Assembly: GCF_001078595.1 (NCBI RefSeq)
Contig: NZ_LFTY01000002.1
Location: 948,150 to 1,012,149, forward strand
DNA length: 64,000 nucleotides
Origin: Candidatus Rhodobacter oscarellae
Lineage (GTDB): Bacteria > Pseudomonadota > Alphaproteobacteria > Rhodobacterales > Rhodobacteraceae
Direction of reading: 5' to 3'
A program made the translations under genes and the position numbers. Positions 35,253-44,446 of this stretch are shown one piece after another. Within the stretch, counting starts at the first letter, position 1; each line of letters begins with the position of its first letter. The notes under the pieces are model-generated. The model saw only the letters and a program-made list of their open reading frames with translations. It had not been told where the DNA came from and made no database searches.

Positions 35253-36404
35253 ATGACACAAGATTACGCGGCGCGGGAGGAAACCTCGCGCGGGCGGCTC
35301 TTCCCCGAGGATCTCTCGACCTTCCGGTCCTGCTATCAGCGCGACCGGGACCGGATCATCCATGCCAGCGCCTTCCGGCGGCTCAAGCACAAGACGCAGG
35401 TCTTCATCGAGCATGAGGGGGACTACTTCCGCACCAGGCTGACGCATTCTATTGAGGTGGCGCAGGTGGCGCGCACCATCGCGGGGGCCTTGGGGCTGAA
35501 TGTCGAGCTGACCGAGGCGGTGGCGCTGGCCCATGATCTGGGCCACCCGCCCTTCGGGCATACCGGCGAGGACGCGCTGCAGCGGCTGATGGCGCCCTAT
35601 GGCGGGTTCGACCACAACGCGCAGGCGATCCGCATCGTCACCTCGCTAGAGCGGCACTACGCCGATTTCGACGGCCTGAACCTCACCTGGGAAGCCCTTG
35701 AAGGCATTGCGAAACATAATGGCCCGGTCACGGGCGACATCCCCTATGCGCTGGCCGAGTACAACGCCCGCCACGACCTAGAGCTGCACACCCATGCCAG
35801 CGCCGAGGCGCAGGTGGCCGCGCTCAGCGACGACATCGCCTATAACAGCCACGACCTGCATGACGGCTTGCGGGCGGAACTCTTCTCGACCGACGAGCTG
35901 GCCGAGCTGCCGCTGCTGGATGGCTGCTTTGCCGAGGTCGACCGGCTCTATCCGGGGCTGAACTACTACCGCAGGCGGCACGAGGCGCTGCGGCGGTTCT
36001 TTGGGCTCCTGGTCGAGGATGTGATCGGGCAGGCGACGCAGCGCCTGGCGGATCTCGCGCCCAAGGACGCCCAGGACGTGCGCGAGGCGGGCCGGCCCAT
36101 GGTGCGGTTCTCCGACGAGGTCTGGGAGAAGCTGCAGGTCACGCGCAAGTTCCTGTTCCACCGCATGTACCGCGCGCCAGAGGTGGTGAAGATGCGCCAG
36201 GAGGTGACCAAGGCCGTGGATGCGCTGTTCCCGCTCTTCATGGCGCAGACCGACCTGCTGCCCAAGCAGTGGCGCAAGGACGTGGCGGCCGCGACCGGCG
36301 AGACCGCGCTGGCGCGCATCGTGCTGGACTACATCGCGGGCATGACGGACCGTTTCGCGCTGCAGGAGTACGAGCGGCTTGCCGAAAAGAACCGAGCCAC
36401 TTAA
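35253..36404 (+). CDS. dgt: deoxyguanosinetriphosphate triphosphohydrolase-like protein
   Basis: A 383-residue HD-domain dNTP triphosphohydrolase (type 2 dGTPase-like). Motifs: FRRLKHKTQVF, RTRLTHSIEVAQVAR (first His), LAHDLGHPPFGHTGE (the HD pair) and DDIAYNSHDLHDGLRA (last Asp). It splits dNTPs to deoxynucleosides and triphosphate, balancing nucleotide pools. ATG 35253 is chosen; the longer frame from 35190 overlaps the divergent erpA gene. Confidence 0.9.
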   Translation: MTQDYAAREETSRGRLFPEDLSTFRSCYQRDRDRIIHASAFRRLKHKTQVFIEHEGDYFRTRLTHSIEVAQVARTIAGALGLNVELTEAVALAHDLGHPPFGHTGEDALQRLMAPYGGFDHNAQAIRIVTSLERHYADFDGLNLTWEALEGIAKHNGPVTGDIPYALAEYNARHDLELHTHASAEAQVAALSDDIAYNSHDLHDGLRAELFSTDELAELPLLDGCFAEVDRLYPGLNYYRRRHEALRRFFGLLVEDVIGQATQRLADLAPKDAQDVREAGRPMVRFSDEVWEKLQVTRKFLFHRMYRAPEVVKMRQEVTKAVDALFPLFMAQTDLLPKQWRKDVAAATGETALARIVLDYIAGMTDRFALQEYERLAEKNRAT

Positions 36405-36440
36405 CATACAAATACCTGTCAACTGCCAGGAGAGGCTAGG

Positions 36441-37217
36441 TTGAGACTCCGAGTCTTCGCGATCATCCTCACGTGTTTCCTGCCGCTTTCGGCCCTGGCC
36501 GACACCGCGGAGGGGATTAAGATCCGCCACGCGAACTCTAAGAATAAGGCCAAGACGGTACGGGCACCAGAGCACCCCGTGCGTGCCGGGTCCAAGGCGC
36601 TCGCCTTTGTGGTCGCAAACGGGCAATGCGCCGGTAACCGCAATTACAACGACTGCAAAGGCCAGCGCGAGCGCAGCGAGATCAGCGATGAAAAGGCGAT
36701 AAAGACCGAACGCGAGCAGTGGTATGCGTTCTCCGTCATGGTTCCCAAGGGCACGCCGCATATTGACCCCTCGGGCACGATTTTGGCGCAGTTTCAGGAT
36801 AGCAAAGGGTCGGGCGAGATCACGCTAGGGTTCGAGATGTGGCGCGAAGGGCTTATTCTGGTGCAAGACGATCCCAGGACGCAGCAGAGCGACGACCGCG
36901 CGCCGCCCAAGCCGATGGTGATCAAGACGGTCATACCGAATAGCCGCCTGCGTGGACGCTGGCACGATTTTCGCGTGCGAGCGGTTTGGTCCGCAAAGGA
37001 TTCCGGCGTGATCCAGGTGTGGCTTGGGGACAAGCTGGTGCACCAACATCAAGGACGTAACCTGAACCGAAATGTAGCGCCGAAGTTCAAGTTCGGGCTT
37101 TATCGAACTGGCCTGGACAAGTATCGCGCGCGGGTGAACCCCACGGTGCCTACGCAAGTGATCTACTTCGATGAGGTTCGGCGCGGCCCAAGCGCGGCCT
37201 CGGTTGCGATCCCTTAG
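36441..37217 (+). CDS. secreted polysaccharide lyase (heparin-lyase-I-like fold)
   Basis: A 258-residue protein with a Sec signal peptide (LRVFAIILTCFLPLSALADT; cleavage likely after ALA). The mature part has a Polysacc_lyase/PL20-like jelly-roll pattern: AFVVANGQCAGN, RSEISDEKAIKTEREQWYAFSVMVP, GTILAQFQDS and GRWHDFRVRAVWSAKDSGVIQVWL, ending IYFDEVRRG. It would cut an acidic polysaccharide such as alginate or glucuronan; the substrate is inferred only from the fold. The start is TTG at 36441 with AGGAGAGG upstream. Confidence 0.8.
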   Translation: MRLRVFAIILTCFLPLSALADTAEGIKIRHANSKNKAKTVRAPEHPVRAGSKALAFVVANGQCAGNRNYNDCKGQRERSEISDEKAIKTEREQWYAFSVMVPKGTPHIDPSGTILAQFQDSKGSGEITLGFEMWREGLILVQDDPRTQQSDDRAPPKPMVIKTVIPNSRLRGRWHDFRVRAVWSAKDSGVIQVWLGDKLVHQHQGRNLNRNVAPKFKFGLYRTGLDKYRARVNPTVPTQVIYFDEVRRGPSAASVAIP

Positions 37218-37244
37218 GGGCGCGCCGTCGGTGCACTCTACCGG

Positions 37245-37793
37245 CTATTCGATGCCGATATAGAAGGTCGCGAACACTTCCATCGCGCTGAACTCCGCAT
37301 AGGCCTCCTTGTCGTCGATCACCGGGAAGACGATCATCGCGGGGCCGAGCTTGCCGATCTCCAGCGGGCGGCCGTCGGCATGGGTGGCCAGGATGGGCTC
37401 GTGCTGCTTGATGGTGTCCCAGCTCAGCTCGGCGCTATAGCCGTCCAGCGCGGTGGGGCTGGCCAGCTTGCCTTCCGCCCCGGCGGCGGCCAGCACATCG
37501 CTGAGGCGCGGCCCGGAATAGGTGACCTCGCGGCCCGTATCCAGAAGCTTTGCCGCGATCTCGTGCTGGGACAGCCCGCTTAGCATGGCGTCATCGAAGG
37601 CGACCGCTTTGTCGTACTCAATCCCCAAGAAGCCGGACACGTTGACCGCCTCGGGTTTCAGCGGGTCGGTGTTTCCGGCGGGCAGGTCGCCGGCCACGGT
37701 CAGCAGAACGCGGCCCTGCGGCGCGGCAAGCTCGGCGGCGAAGGCCGTGGCGGCGAGGCCCAGAGACAGGAAAGTCGATAGAACCAGTCGCAT
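37245..37793 (-). CDS. exported molybdopterin-oxidoreductase-like domain protein
   Basis: A 182-residue protein with a signal peptide (VLSTFLSLGLAATAFAAE). The mature domain (LLTVAGDL...VTYSGPRLSDVLAAAGA...LDGYSAELSWDTIKQHEPILATHADGRPLEIGKLGPAMIVFP) resembles the beta fold of sulfite-oxidase-type molybdopterin proteins but lacks the cofactor-binding cysteine region, so it is unlikely to bind molybdopterin. It is probably a periplasmic binding or signalling protein of unknown role. It converges on the polysaccharide lyase gene, 27 bp apart. Confidence 0.72.
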   Translation of the reverse strand: MRLVLSTFLSLGLAATAFAAELAAPQGRVLLTVAGDLPAGNTDPLKPEAVNVSGFLGIEYDKAVAFDDAMLSGLSQHEIAAKLLDTGREVTYSGPRLSDVLAAAGAEGKLASPTALDGYSAELSWDTIKQHEPILATHADGRPLEIGKLGPAMIVFPVIDDKEAYAEFSAMEVFATFYIGIE

Positions 37794-38010
37794 GTGGTAT
37801 CCCTTTCATGTGTTGAGGTTCGGCGTGGCGTTACCAATGGTTGCACAACTTAATGGTGAATAAATCGTTAACTTATCCCGCGGGTGGGAGAAAGAGGTAA
37901 CCATTCCGATCTTGCCTGTGCCGGCAACGACCCCCCCAAAAAGGCAAGGCAAGGGCTATATCAGCACCATCCGAGAGGATTTCGCGATCACCGGGTCACC
38001 GCCGCATGGC

Positions 38011-39015
38011 TCAGCGCATCCAGAGATTGGCCTTCTTGATCTGGTTGCGGATCATCTGCTCGCGCCCGGGCAGGTGCTCGCGGTCAAACAGCGCGCGCAC
38101 CTTGTGCCCCTTGCGCTGATAGACCATCTTCTTGATCGGCTCGTAGGCCTTCAGGACCTTCTTGATCTTGTTGGGCGCCGACACGGTCTCGAGTATGTCC
38201 ACCACGCGGTCCGTTTCGCGGGCGTAAAGCAGCGGGAAGACGCGGTAGTGGCAGGTTACATCGCCGTCCAGAAGACCCTCTGGGATGGTCCGCCGCGCGC
38301 CGCCAAGGGAATGGATCACCAGGGGCAGGGCGATCTGGTCCAGCCAGGGGAAAAGCGCCTGTCCGATCAGCTCCTTAGGCGGGTCCTGGCGGATCGCCAG
38401 CGTGTACTCCAAAAAGCGCGCGCCGAACGCCTTCGGGCAGCTATAAAAGAACCAACCGGCGTTAAAATACATGAACCGGCGCCAGAACTCCTCGGGCTCG
38501 CTCTCGTCGATGGTGGGGGTGATATCCAGGTCGAACTTGTCGTAGAGCGCGCCCCAGATCTCGGCGTAGCCGGGGCCATATAGCTCGGGCTCGGGCCAGG
38601 TGCCCTCGCGGCGCAGCGAGGCGCAGGGGCGGTCGAAATCGAACGGCACCTGGCTCAGGGCGCCGGTCACAAGCGTGTCGGTGTCGAAGAAGACAAAGGG
38701 CTCGCCCTCGGGCAGCACCTGCAGCGCCTCGATCTTGTTGCCTGGCGGGTAGCCCTCGCCGAAATGGCGCGCCTCGAAGGGGCGGATCTCGACGTCGAGC
38801 ATCTCCAGCAGGGCGCGGATCTCGGGGTTGCGGATGGTGGGGTTGTTGGGCCACTTGCCGCCCTGCTGCGGCTCGGCCAGGATCAAGCGGCCTTTGAAGC
38901 CGGGGTCAGCGTGCCGCAGGCTGGCCGCGAAGAGCACCGCCTCATATTGCAGCCGCCCGGCCTGTCCGACGATCATAACATTGAAATCTTTACTATTTTC
39001 GGGTCTCTTGGCCAT
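38011..39015 (-). CDS. GT-A-type glycosyltransferase-like protein
   Basis: A 334-residue protein. The N-terminal fold FNVMIVGQAGRLQYEAVLFAASLRHAD and the motif PFVFFDTDTLVTGAL, with a DTD metal-binding element like the DxD of GT-A enzymes, suggest a nucleotide-sugar transferase. FNAGWFFYSC and WLDQIALPLVIHSLGG also match this class. ATG 39015 is preferred; the 84-residue extension to 39267 overlaps the upstream divergent region. The donor and acceptor are unknown; involvement in surface polysaccharide is a guess. Confidence 0.7.
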   Translation of the reverse strand: MAKRPENSKDFNVMIVGQAGRLQYEAVLFAASLRHADPGFKGRLILAEPQQGGKWPNNPTIRNPEIRALLEMLDVEIRPFEARHFGEGYPPGNKIEALQVLPEGEPFVFFDTDTLVTGALSQVPFDFDRPCASLRREGTWPEPELYGPGYAEIWGALYDKFDLDITPTIDESEPEEFWRRFMYFNAGWFFYSCPKAFGARFLEYTLAIRQDPPKELIGQALFPWLDQIALPLVIHSLGGARRTIPEGLLDGDVTCHYRVFPLLYARETDRVVDILETVSAPNKIKKVLKAYEPIKKMVYQRKGHKVRALFDREHLPGREQMIRNQIKKANLWMR

Positions 39016-39278
39016 GCTGCCGCTGCTCTTTGGTTTAATTGTTTCCTTTATAGACACAATTGCGCCTGCGCCGCCAGCGTTGCGCGCGGACGAACCCCAC
39101 GTAAACTGCGCGCCATCATGTGTTGGTGTATTCATCCGCGAGGGCACCCCGGAATGGGCTGAGTACGCCCGCGGCGCGATCCTGCAACAAACGTAACCCG
39201 GCAATGGCTTGCCAAGTGGTGGGCTTTGCTGGATTGCTATCTGGATGAGGATGCGGGACACCCACACGAGCAGCGGAT

Positions 39279-40481
39279 ATGAGTGAGGCCGGCGCGCGCT
39301 GGCGCGCTCTGGTGCTGACCGGGCTGGCCGTGGTGCTGGCGCTGACCACCTGGTTCTCGGCCACCGCGGTGGCGCCAGAGCTGGTCGCCGCCTGGGGGCT
39401 CAGCGCGCAGCAGGCCGGGTGGCTGACAAATGCGGTGCAGCTTGGGTTCGTGGTGGGGGCGCTGGTCTCAAGCCTCCTGGCCATCGCCGATGTGGTGCCG
39501 CTGACGCGGCTGATGGCCGGGGCCGCGCTGCTCGCGGCAATTGCCAATGCCGTGCTGCTTTTTGAGCCGGGCGGCGGCGCCGCTATCGCGGCGCGATGCC
39601 TAACGGGGGTGGCCTTGGCGGCGATCTATCCGCCATCGCTCAAGTTCATCGCCACCTGGTTCCAGAAGGGGCGCGGCTTTGCCATGGGCGCCATGGTTGG
39701 GGCCTTGACCCTGGGATCCGCGCTGCCGCATCTGGTGCGCGCTGCCGGCGCAGGCGTGGATTGGCGGCTGGTCGTCGCCGTGGCCTCGCTGGCCTGCCTG
39801 GTTGCGGCGCTGATCTTTGCCTTTGCGCTGGTCGAGGGCCCGCATGGGTTCGCCAGGGCGAAAGTGGACCCGCGCCAGGTGGGCGCGATCCTGCGCAACC
39901 GCCCGGTGATGCTGGCGAATTTGGGGTATTTTGGCCACATGTGGGAGCTTTACGCGATGTGGGGCTGGTTCCTGGCCTATGCCAGCGCGGCGACCGCCCA
40001 TGGCGAGTGGGGCTGGAATGCCTCCGTTCTGGTCTTCGCCGTGATCGCGATGGGGGCGCCGGGATGCGTCCTGGCGGGGTTGCTGGCGGACCGGATCGGG
40101 CGCTGCTACACCACCGCGCTGGCGATGGCGGTCTCGGGCATGTGCGCGTTGTTGATCGGGGTGTTCATCGGCGCGCCCTGGGCGTTCCTGGTCATCGCCT
40201 TGCTCTGGGGGCTGACGGTGGTGGCCGACAGCGCGCAGTTCTCGGCGGCGGTCACCGAGCTGGCGGATCAGAGCTTTGTCGGCTCGGCGCTGGCCTTCCA
40301 GATGGGCGTGGGGTTTGCGATCACGATCTTCACCATCTGGCTGGTGCCGCAGATCGCCGAGACGGTGGGCTGGCGCTGGACCTTCCTGGTGCTGGTGCCG
40401 GGGCCGATCCTGGGCGCCTGGGCGATGCTGCGCTTGCGGGCGCGTCCCGAGGCGGTGCGGATCGCGGGCGGGCTGCGCTAG
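39279..40481 (+). CDS. MFS transporter
   Basis: A 400-residue major facilitator with about 12 hydrophobic helices (LVLTGLAVVLALTTWFSATAV first, LVLVPGPILGAWAMLRLRA last). The motif LAGLLADRIGRCYTTALAM between helices 8 and 9 is the second-half MFS signature. The pattern SATAVAPELVAAWGLSAQQAGWLTNAVQLGFVVGAL is seen in CynX/NimT-like transporters. The substrate is not predictable. Its stop is 22 bp before composite palindrome element copy 3, shared with convergent rsmA. Confidence 0.88.
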   Translation: MSEAGARWRALVLTGLAVVLALTTWFSATAVAPELVAAWGLSAQQAGWLTNAVQLGFVVGALVSSLLAIADVVPLTRLMAGAALLAAIANAVLLFEPGGGAAIAARCLTGVALAAIYPPSLKFIATWFQKGRGFAMGAMVGALTLGSALPHLVRAAGAGVDWRLVVAVASLACLVAALIFAFALVEGPHGFARAKVDPRQVGAILRNRPVMLANLGYFGHMWELYAMWGWFLAYASAATAHGEWGWNASVLVFAVIAMGAPGCVLAGLLADRIGRCYTTALAMAVSGMCALLIGVFIGAPWAFLVIALLWGLTVVADSAQFSAAVTELADQSFVGSALAFQMGVGFAITIFTIWLVPQIAETVGWRWTFLVLVPGPILGAWAMLRLRARPEAVRIAGGLR

Positions 40482-40503
40482 AGCGGATCGCGCGCGGCCG
40501 GAC

Positions 40504-40651
40504 CAAATCTCTTGCAAGAGATTTGCAACTTCCTTCCAAGGAAGTTGGTTGCGCGAGGATCGGTGTAACGCTTTTGAAAGATGGCGGATCGCGGGCGACG
40601 CGCGTCCAAAACTCTGAATTCAGAGTTTTGCCGATTTCTTCAAGAAATCGG
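40504..40651. repeat. composite palindrome element, copy 3
   Basis: This fills the gap between the convergent MFS and rsmA genes. Pair one is class A at 40504-40525 (CTCTTGCAAGAG core, perfect) and class B at 40526-40547 (TTCCTT-CC-AAGGAA). Pair two is class A at 40607-40630 (CTCTGAATTCAGAG core, perfect 24-nt palindrome) and class B at 40631-40651 (TTTCTT-C-AAGAAA). The spacer between pairs is 59 bp. Both flanking stop codons lie within 23 bp of the element. Confidence 0.85.
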
Positions 40652-40665
40652 CGTCGCACCAGGCA

Positions 40666-41502
40666 TCACCGCTGCAACGCCCGCGCAAGCGCGCAGAATT
40701 GCTCTAGCGACAGCGTCTCGGCCCGCGCGGTCGGGTCGATGCCGACGCTTTCCAGGACCTCCTCGATATGCGGCGCCAACCCCTTCAGCGAGGCCCGCAG
40801 CATCTTGCGGCGCTGGTTGAAACCCGCCGCAACAACGCGCTCTAAGACTTTGGGATCGGCCGGAAAACGTGGCTCGGGCAGCGCCTCGAGATGCACCACG
40901 GCAGAGCGGACTTTCGGCGCGGGGGTGAAGGCCTCGGGCGGCAGGTCCATGACAATGCGCGGCCTGGTGCGCCACTGCGCCAAGAGCGCCAGCCGCCCAT
41001 AGGCCTTGCTGCCCGGCGCGGCCACAATGCGCTGCGCCACCTCGCGCTGGAACATCAGGGTCAGGCTGCTCCAGGTGGGCGGCCAGGCGGCGGGGGTCAA
41101 CCAGCGCACCAAGAGCTCGGTGCCGACGTTATAGGGCAGGTTCGCCACCACCTTGATCGGCGGCGTCAGATGCGCCAGCGGGTCGAGCTCCAGCGCGTCG
41201 CCATTCACCACCTCCAGCCTGCCGGGATAGGCGGCGGCGATCTCGGCCAGCGCCGGCAGGCAGCGCGTGTCCTTCTCGACCGCCAGCACCTTGCGCGCGC
41301 CCTCCGCCAGGAGCCCGCGGGTCAGCCCGCCGGGGCCGGGGCCGACCTCGAGCACGTCCGCGCCGCCAAGATCCCCTGCGGCGCGGGCGATCTTGGCCGT
41401 GAGGTTGAGGTCCAAAAGGAAGTTCTGCCCCAGAGACTTGCGCGCGCGCAGCTCGTGGGCGGCGATTACGTCGCGCAGCGGGGGCAGGGTGTCGATGGCC
41501 AT
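40666..41502 (-). CDS. rsmA: 16S rRNA A1518/A1519 dimethyltransferase
   Basis: A 278-residue KsgA protein. SAM-binding: [17 protein letters not shown]; catalytic [16 protein letters not shown]-terminal [19 protein letters not shown]-terminal helical domain [15 protein letters not shown]. It dimethylates two adenosines near the 3' end of 16S rRNA late in 30S assembly. It is read leftward and divergent from ccmC. Length and motifs are normal. Confidence 0.95.
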   Translation of the reverse strand: MAIDTLPPLRDVIAAHELRARKSLGQNFLLDLNLTAKIARAAGDLGGADVLEVGPGPGGLTRGLLAEGARKVLAVEKDTRCLPALAEIAAAYPGRLEVVNGDALELDPLAHLTPPIKVVANLPYNVGTELLVRWLTPAAWPPTWSSLTLMFQREVAQRIVAAPGSKAYGRLALLAQWRTRPRIVMDLPPEAFTPAPKVRSAVVHLEALPEPRFPADPKVLERVVAAGFNQRRKMLRASLKGLAPHIEEVLESVGIDPTARAETLSLEQFCALARALQR

Positions 41503-41583
41503 GGGCGCCCTCGTAACGCGAATTTGCGGGGGAAGTCCACGTGCCGCATTGTTGCGGCGGTTAACTGCGATTACATGGGCGCC

Positions 41584-42333
41584 ATGTCACTTTGGGAATA
41601 CGCAAACCCGCGCAAGTTCATCGCCACGGCGGACCGGTTGATTCCGGTGCTCGCGGTGCTGGCGGGCGCCTGCCTGATCGGCGGGCTGGTTTGGGGCTTC
41701 TTCTTCACGCCGGATGATTACCGGCAGGGCTCGACGGTGAAGATCTTTTATTTGCACGTGCCCGCGGCGACGATGTCGATCGGGGCCTGGCTGATGATGC
41801 TGGTGGCCTCGCTGGTCTGGCTGATCCGGCGCCACCATGTCAGCGCCTTGGCGGCCAAGGCCGCCGCGCCGGTGGGGATCACCTTCACGCTGATCGCGCT
41901 GGTGACCGGGGCGATCTGGGGGCAGCCGATGTGGGGCACCTGGTGGGCCTGGGACCCGCGCCTGACCTCGTTTCTGATCTTCTTCCTGTTCTACCTGGGC
42001 TACGTGGCCCTATGGCAGGCCATCGAGGACCCGGACACCGCCGCCGACCTGACCTCGATGCTGTGCCTTGTGGGCTCGGTCTTCGCGGTGCTCAGCCGCT
42101 ACGCGTCGCATTTCTGGAACCAGGGGCTGCACCAGGGCTCGTCGGTGTTCCGGGTCGAGGCGGTCACAAACCCCGAGGCGGTCGAGACGGTCGCGCCGAT
42201 CTTTTACCGCCCCTTCGTGGTCTGCTTTGTGGGGATGTTCCTGCTGTTCGTCGCGCTGGTCCTTCTGCGCACTCGGACCGAGATCTATCGCCGCCAGTTG
42301 AATGCGCTTGAGCTGCGGGAGCGGATGGCATGA
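41584..42333 (+). CDS. ccmC: heme exporter / heme-CcmE ligation protein CcmC
   Basis: A 249-residue membrane protein with six helices and the heme-handling [13 protein letters not shown] motif near residue 118, plus conserved His in FYLHVPAAT and [16 protein letters not shown]. It attaches heme to CcmE in the periplasm for cytochrome c maturation. The start [12 protein letters not shown] at 41584 fits relatives; the much longer frame from 40891 is antisense to rsmA and is rejected. It heads a ccmC-ccmD-ccmG operon. Genes ccmA and ccmB are not in view. Confidence 0.93.
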   Translation: MSLWEYANPRKFIATADRLIPVLAVLAGACLIGGLVWGFFFTPDDYRQGSTVKIFYLHVPAATMSIGAWLMMLVASLVWLIRRHHVSALAAKAAAPVGITFTLIALVTGAIWGQPMWGTWWAWDPRLTSFLIFFLFYLGYVALWQAIEDPDTAADLTSMLCLVGSVFAVLSRYASHFWNQGLHQGSSVFRVEAVTNPEAVETVAPIFYRPFVVCFVGMFLLFVALVLLRTRTEIYRRQLNALELRERMA

Positions 42334-42485
42334 TGCCGGACCTTGGGAAATACGCGGGCGCGGTCCTGTCCGCCTATGGCGTCAGCCTGGCGCTGATTCT
42401 GGGGATCGTGGTGCTGTCGGTGCTGCAGGCGCGCCGCGCCCGGCAGCGCCTGGCCGAGGCGGAGGCGCGCCGCGATGCCCGTTAA
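42330..42485 (+). CDS. ccmD: heme exporter protein CcmD
   Basis: A 51-residue protein: [20 protein letters not shown] at the N-terminus, one transmembrane helix (LALILGIVVLSVLQA) and a basic/acidic cytoplasmic tail (RRARQRLAEAEARRDAR). This is the standard CcmD layout; it helps release holo-CcmE from CcmC and the CcmAB transporter. It overlaps the ccmC stop by 4 bp (ATGA, a second ATG follows) and overlaps the ccmG start by 11 bp. Confidence 0.9.
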   Translation: MMPDLGKYAGAVLSAYGVSLALILGIVVLSVLQARRARQRLAEAEARRDAR

Positions 42486-43011
42486 GCCGCTCATGCTGCT
42501 GCCGCCGCTGGTCTTTGCCGGCCTGGCGCTGGCCTTTTACGTTGGCATGCAGCGCACCCATCCGGACGAGCTGCCCTCGGCCTTCATTGGCAAGCCGGCG
42601 CCCGCGGTGACGGAGGCCGCGCTGCCCGGCGTGCCGGGGGTCTCGGCCGAGGCCCTCGCGGCCGGAGAGGTGCGCCTGGTGAACTTCTTTGCGTCCTGGT
42701 GCCCGCCCTGCCATGCCGAGCACCCGCGGCTGATGGCCCTGCAGGCCGAGGGCCTGGCGATCGCGGGCATCAATATGCGCGATCAAGAGGATGACGCGCT
42801 GGGGTTCCTGACCAAGGACGGCAACCCCTATGCCGGGGTGGCGTTCGATCCGCGCGGGCGCACCTCCATTGATTGGGGCGTGACGGCCCCGCCGGAGACC
42901 TTCATCATTGGCAAGGATGGCAAGGTGGCGTTCCGCTTTATCGGCCCGCTGGTCGGCACCGATTACGAAAAGCGGTTCCTGCCCGCGCTGCGGCGGGTGC
43001 TGGACGAATAG
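42475..43011 (+). CDS. ccmG: thiol:disulfide interchange protein CcmG/DsbE
   Basis: A 178-residue membrane-tethered thioredoxin: N-terminal anchor LMLLPPLVFAGLALAFYVGM, then a thioredoxin fold with WCPPC (C76, C79), NMRDQEDDALGFL, and the cis-Pro region APPETFIIGKDGKV. It reduces the CXXCH cysteines of apocytochrome c in the periplasm before heme attachment. It overlaps ccmD and ends the visible ccm operon. Confidence 0.94.
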   Translation: MPVKPLMLLPPLVFAGLALAFYVGMQRTHPDELPSAFIGKPAPAVTEAALPGVPGVSAEALAAGEVRLVNFFASWCPPCHAEHPRLMALQAEGLAIAGINMRDQEDDALGFLTKDGNPYAGVAFDPRGRTSIDWGVTAPPETFIIGKDGKVAFRFIGPLVGTDYEKRFLPALRRVLDE

Positions 43012-43024
43012 CGCCCGCCGGGCC

Positions 43025-43132
43025 TTAGCCCGCGAGCGACATCGTCAGGATCATCACCGTGAAGAAGCCGACCTCTAAGAGGTGAAAGGTCGGCACGTAG
43101 CGCTTCAAAGCGACGCTTATACTCGTTTTCAT
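43025..43132 (-). CDS. 35-residue small membrane protein candidate
   Basis: An open frame starting MKTSISVALKRYVPTFHLLE and ending in a hydrophobic helix (VGFFTVMILTMSLAG). A basic-aromatic N-terminal half followed by one transmembrane segment is typical of real bacterial small proteins. Upstream of ATG is a G-rich stretch (GGGGG, 5 nt spacing), a weak ribosome site. It sits just beyond the ccmG stop on the other strand. The coding RNA also contains a hairpin (CCGACCT/AGGTCGG). Not verified by any family match. Confidence 0.42.
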   Translation of the reverse strand: MKTSISVALKRYVPTFHLLEVGFFTVMILTMSLAG

Positions 43133-43283
43133 GTCAGCCCCCAAGTCGACGTCGCAACCCTAGCCTCTTCGCGGGGTGAGCTCAAACAACTTGCGGGTTT
43201 ATAGACATTTTTTCTGCACGCTGCGGCACAATGGATGCACAATGGCGGGACCGTCTCGCATCGCGAAACGATGCGGGGCGCGT

Positions 43284-44042
43284 TCAGGGCTGGGCGGTCT
43301 CAAGAAAGAGCAAAAGGTCCTGGTCGTCCGGCGAATCCAGCAGGGCGGCCCGCGCCTTGGCCACCGCGCGGCGTTTCTGCCCGCTGTAGTAAAGCGCCCA
43401 GACCAGCTCGGCGGTGAGGCGCGCGTCATCGGGGGCGCGTTCAATCGCGGCGCGCACCAGCGGCAGCGCCGTGCGCCCGTCTTGCAGGAAGTTCAGCGCG
43501 CGGATGGTGAAATAGGTCACGTCCTCGTTGTCGGGGTCCTGCGCGCGGGCGGCTTGGCAGTCCGCAAGAGCGGCCTCGAACTTGCCAAGGTCCTGGCGCA
43601 CCACGCAGCGCGACAGCCAGCCCTGCCAATGCGGGTCGGCCTCTAGGATTTCGGTGTAAAGCGCCTCGGCGCGGGCGCTCTCGCCCATCTCGCGATAGGT
43701 CCAGGCCAGCATGCGCTGGATGCCCGGGTCCGGGTCCAGGGCCAGCGCGGCCTCGAGATCCGCGACGCTCTGGGTGAACGCCCCAAGCTCGCGCCGCGCG
43801 ATGCCGCGGTTGGTCAGGGCGAAGCTTAGAAGGGCCTTGGTTGGCGCCGTTTGGATCAGATCGGTGCAGGCCTGGATCGAGACCTCCGGCGCGGCGACGG
43901 GCTCGATCTGCACGCAGGGGTGCTGAGCTGGACCCGCTGGGCTGTCCTCGGCGGGGCTCTGCGCGAAACAGGCCATGCCGGCGCCGAGCGCGGACAAAGC
44001 CGACGCCAAGAGCAACCGCATCTGTTTGCGCGTAACCGCCAT
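43284..44042 (-). CDS. exported TPR-repeat protein
   Basis: A 252-residue protein with a signal peptide (LLLASALSALGAGMACFAQ) and about four to five tetratricopeptide repeats covering residues ~75-245 (ALLSFALTNRGIARRELGAFTQSVADLEAALALDPD is one; ALYYSGQKRRAVAKARAAL the last). TPR proteins mediate protein contacts; the partner is unknown. The start may be 44042 or Met-8 (44021). It is transcribed leftward. Confidence 0.78.
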   Translation of the reverse strand: MAVTRKQMRLLLASALSALGAGMACFAQSPAEDSPAGPAQHPCVQIEPVAAPEVSIQACTDLIQTAPTKALLSFALTNRGIARRELGAFTQSVADLEAALALDPDPGIQRMLAWTYREMGESARAEALYTEILEADPHWQGWLSRCVVRQDLGKFEAALADCQAARAQDPDNEDVTYFTIRALNFLQDGRTALPLVRAAIERAPDDARLTAELVWALYYSGQKRRAVAKARAALLDSPDDQDLLLFLETAQP

Positions 44043-44299
44043 TGCGGCAAAGTCTAGCTGTCCGGGCCTAGGCCGACAAGCGCCGGGGGGCGTCCTCGAC
44101 GCGATCCAGGCGGAAACGCGCGCGCATCTGACAATTGGCCATCCGCGCCCGGTTCATACCTTTTCCGGGTGTGCCTCTTTGCTTTTTAACGTGGGCAGTA
44201 AAAGAGCGCAATCTGGGCCGCCGCATGATCGGCCGACCGCAGCGTCAGGCGCTTGCGGAGGGCGTCAGGCGGCAAGCCGGGTAGAGCCCCCCAACACAG

Positions 44300-44400
44300 G
44301 TCTAGGCCGCCTTGGCGAGGTTGCGCCGCACGTGGTGCCGCACGCCGCCATTCTCGATCTATTCGATCTCGACCCCGGTATCGATCCGGCGTTTCAGCGT
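44300..44400 (-). pseudogene. degenerate duplicate of the acnA 3' end
   Basis: These 101 bp match the end of acnA (45301-45401) with seven mismatches and no gaps, same orientation, offset 1001 bp. The match includes the acnA stop codon and the last ~33 codons. One change turns the Tyr codon of EIEYIENGG into TAG, so the copy cannot encode the acnA end. Homology stops abruptly on the 5' (right) side. On the left it may continue weakly. Confidence 0.85.
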
Positions 44401-44446
44401 TGTCTCTTCGCTGGAGCCAAGGCCACGGCACCGACCATCGTCAACA

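Noticed and set aside
40891..42333. 480-residue frame as the full ccmC gene
   Set aside because: The first 231 codons are antisense to rsmA; only the part from 41584 matches CcmC.
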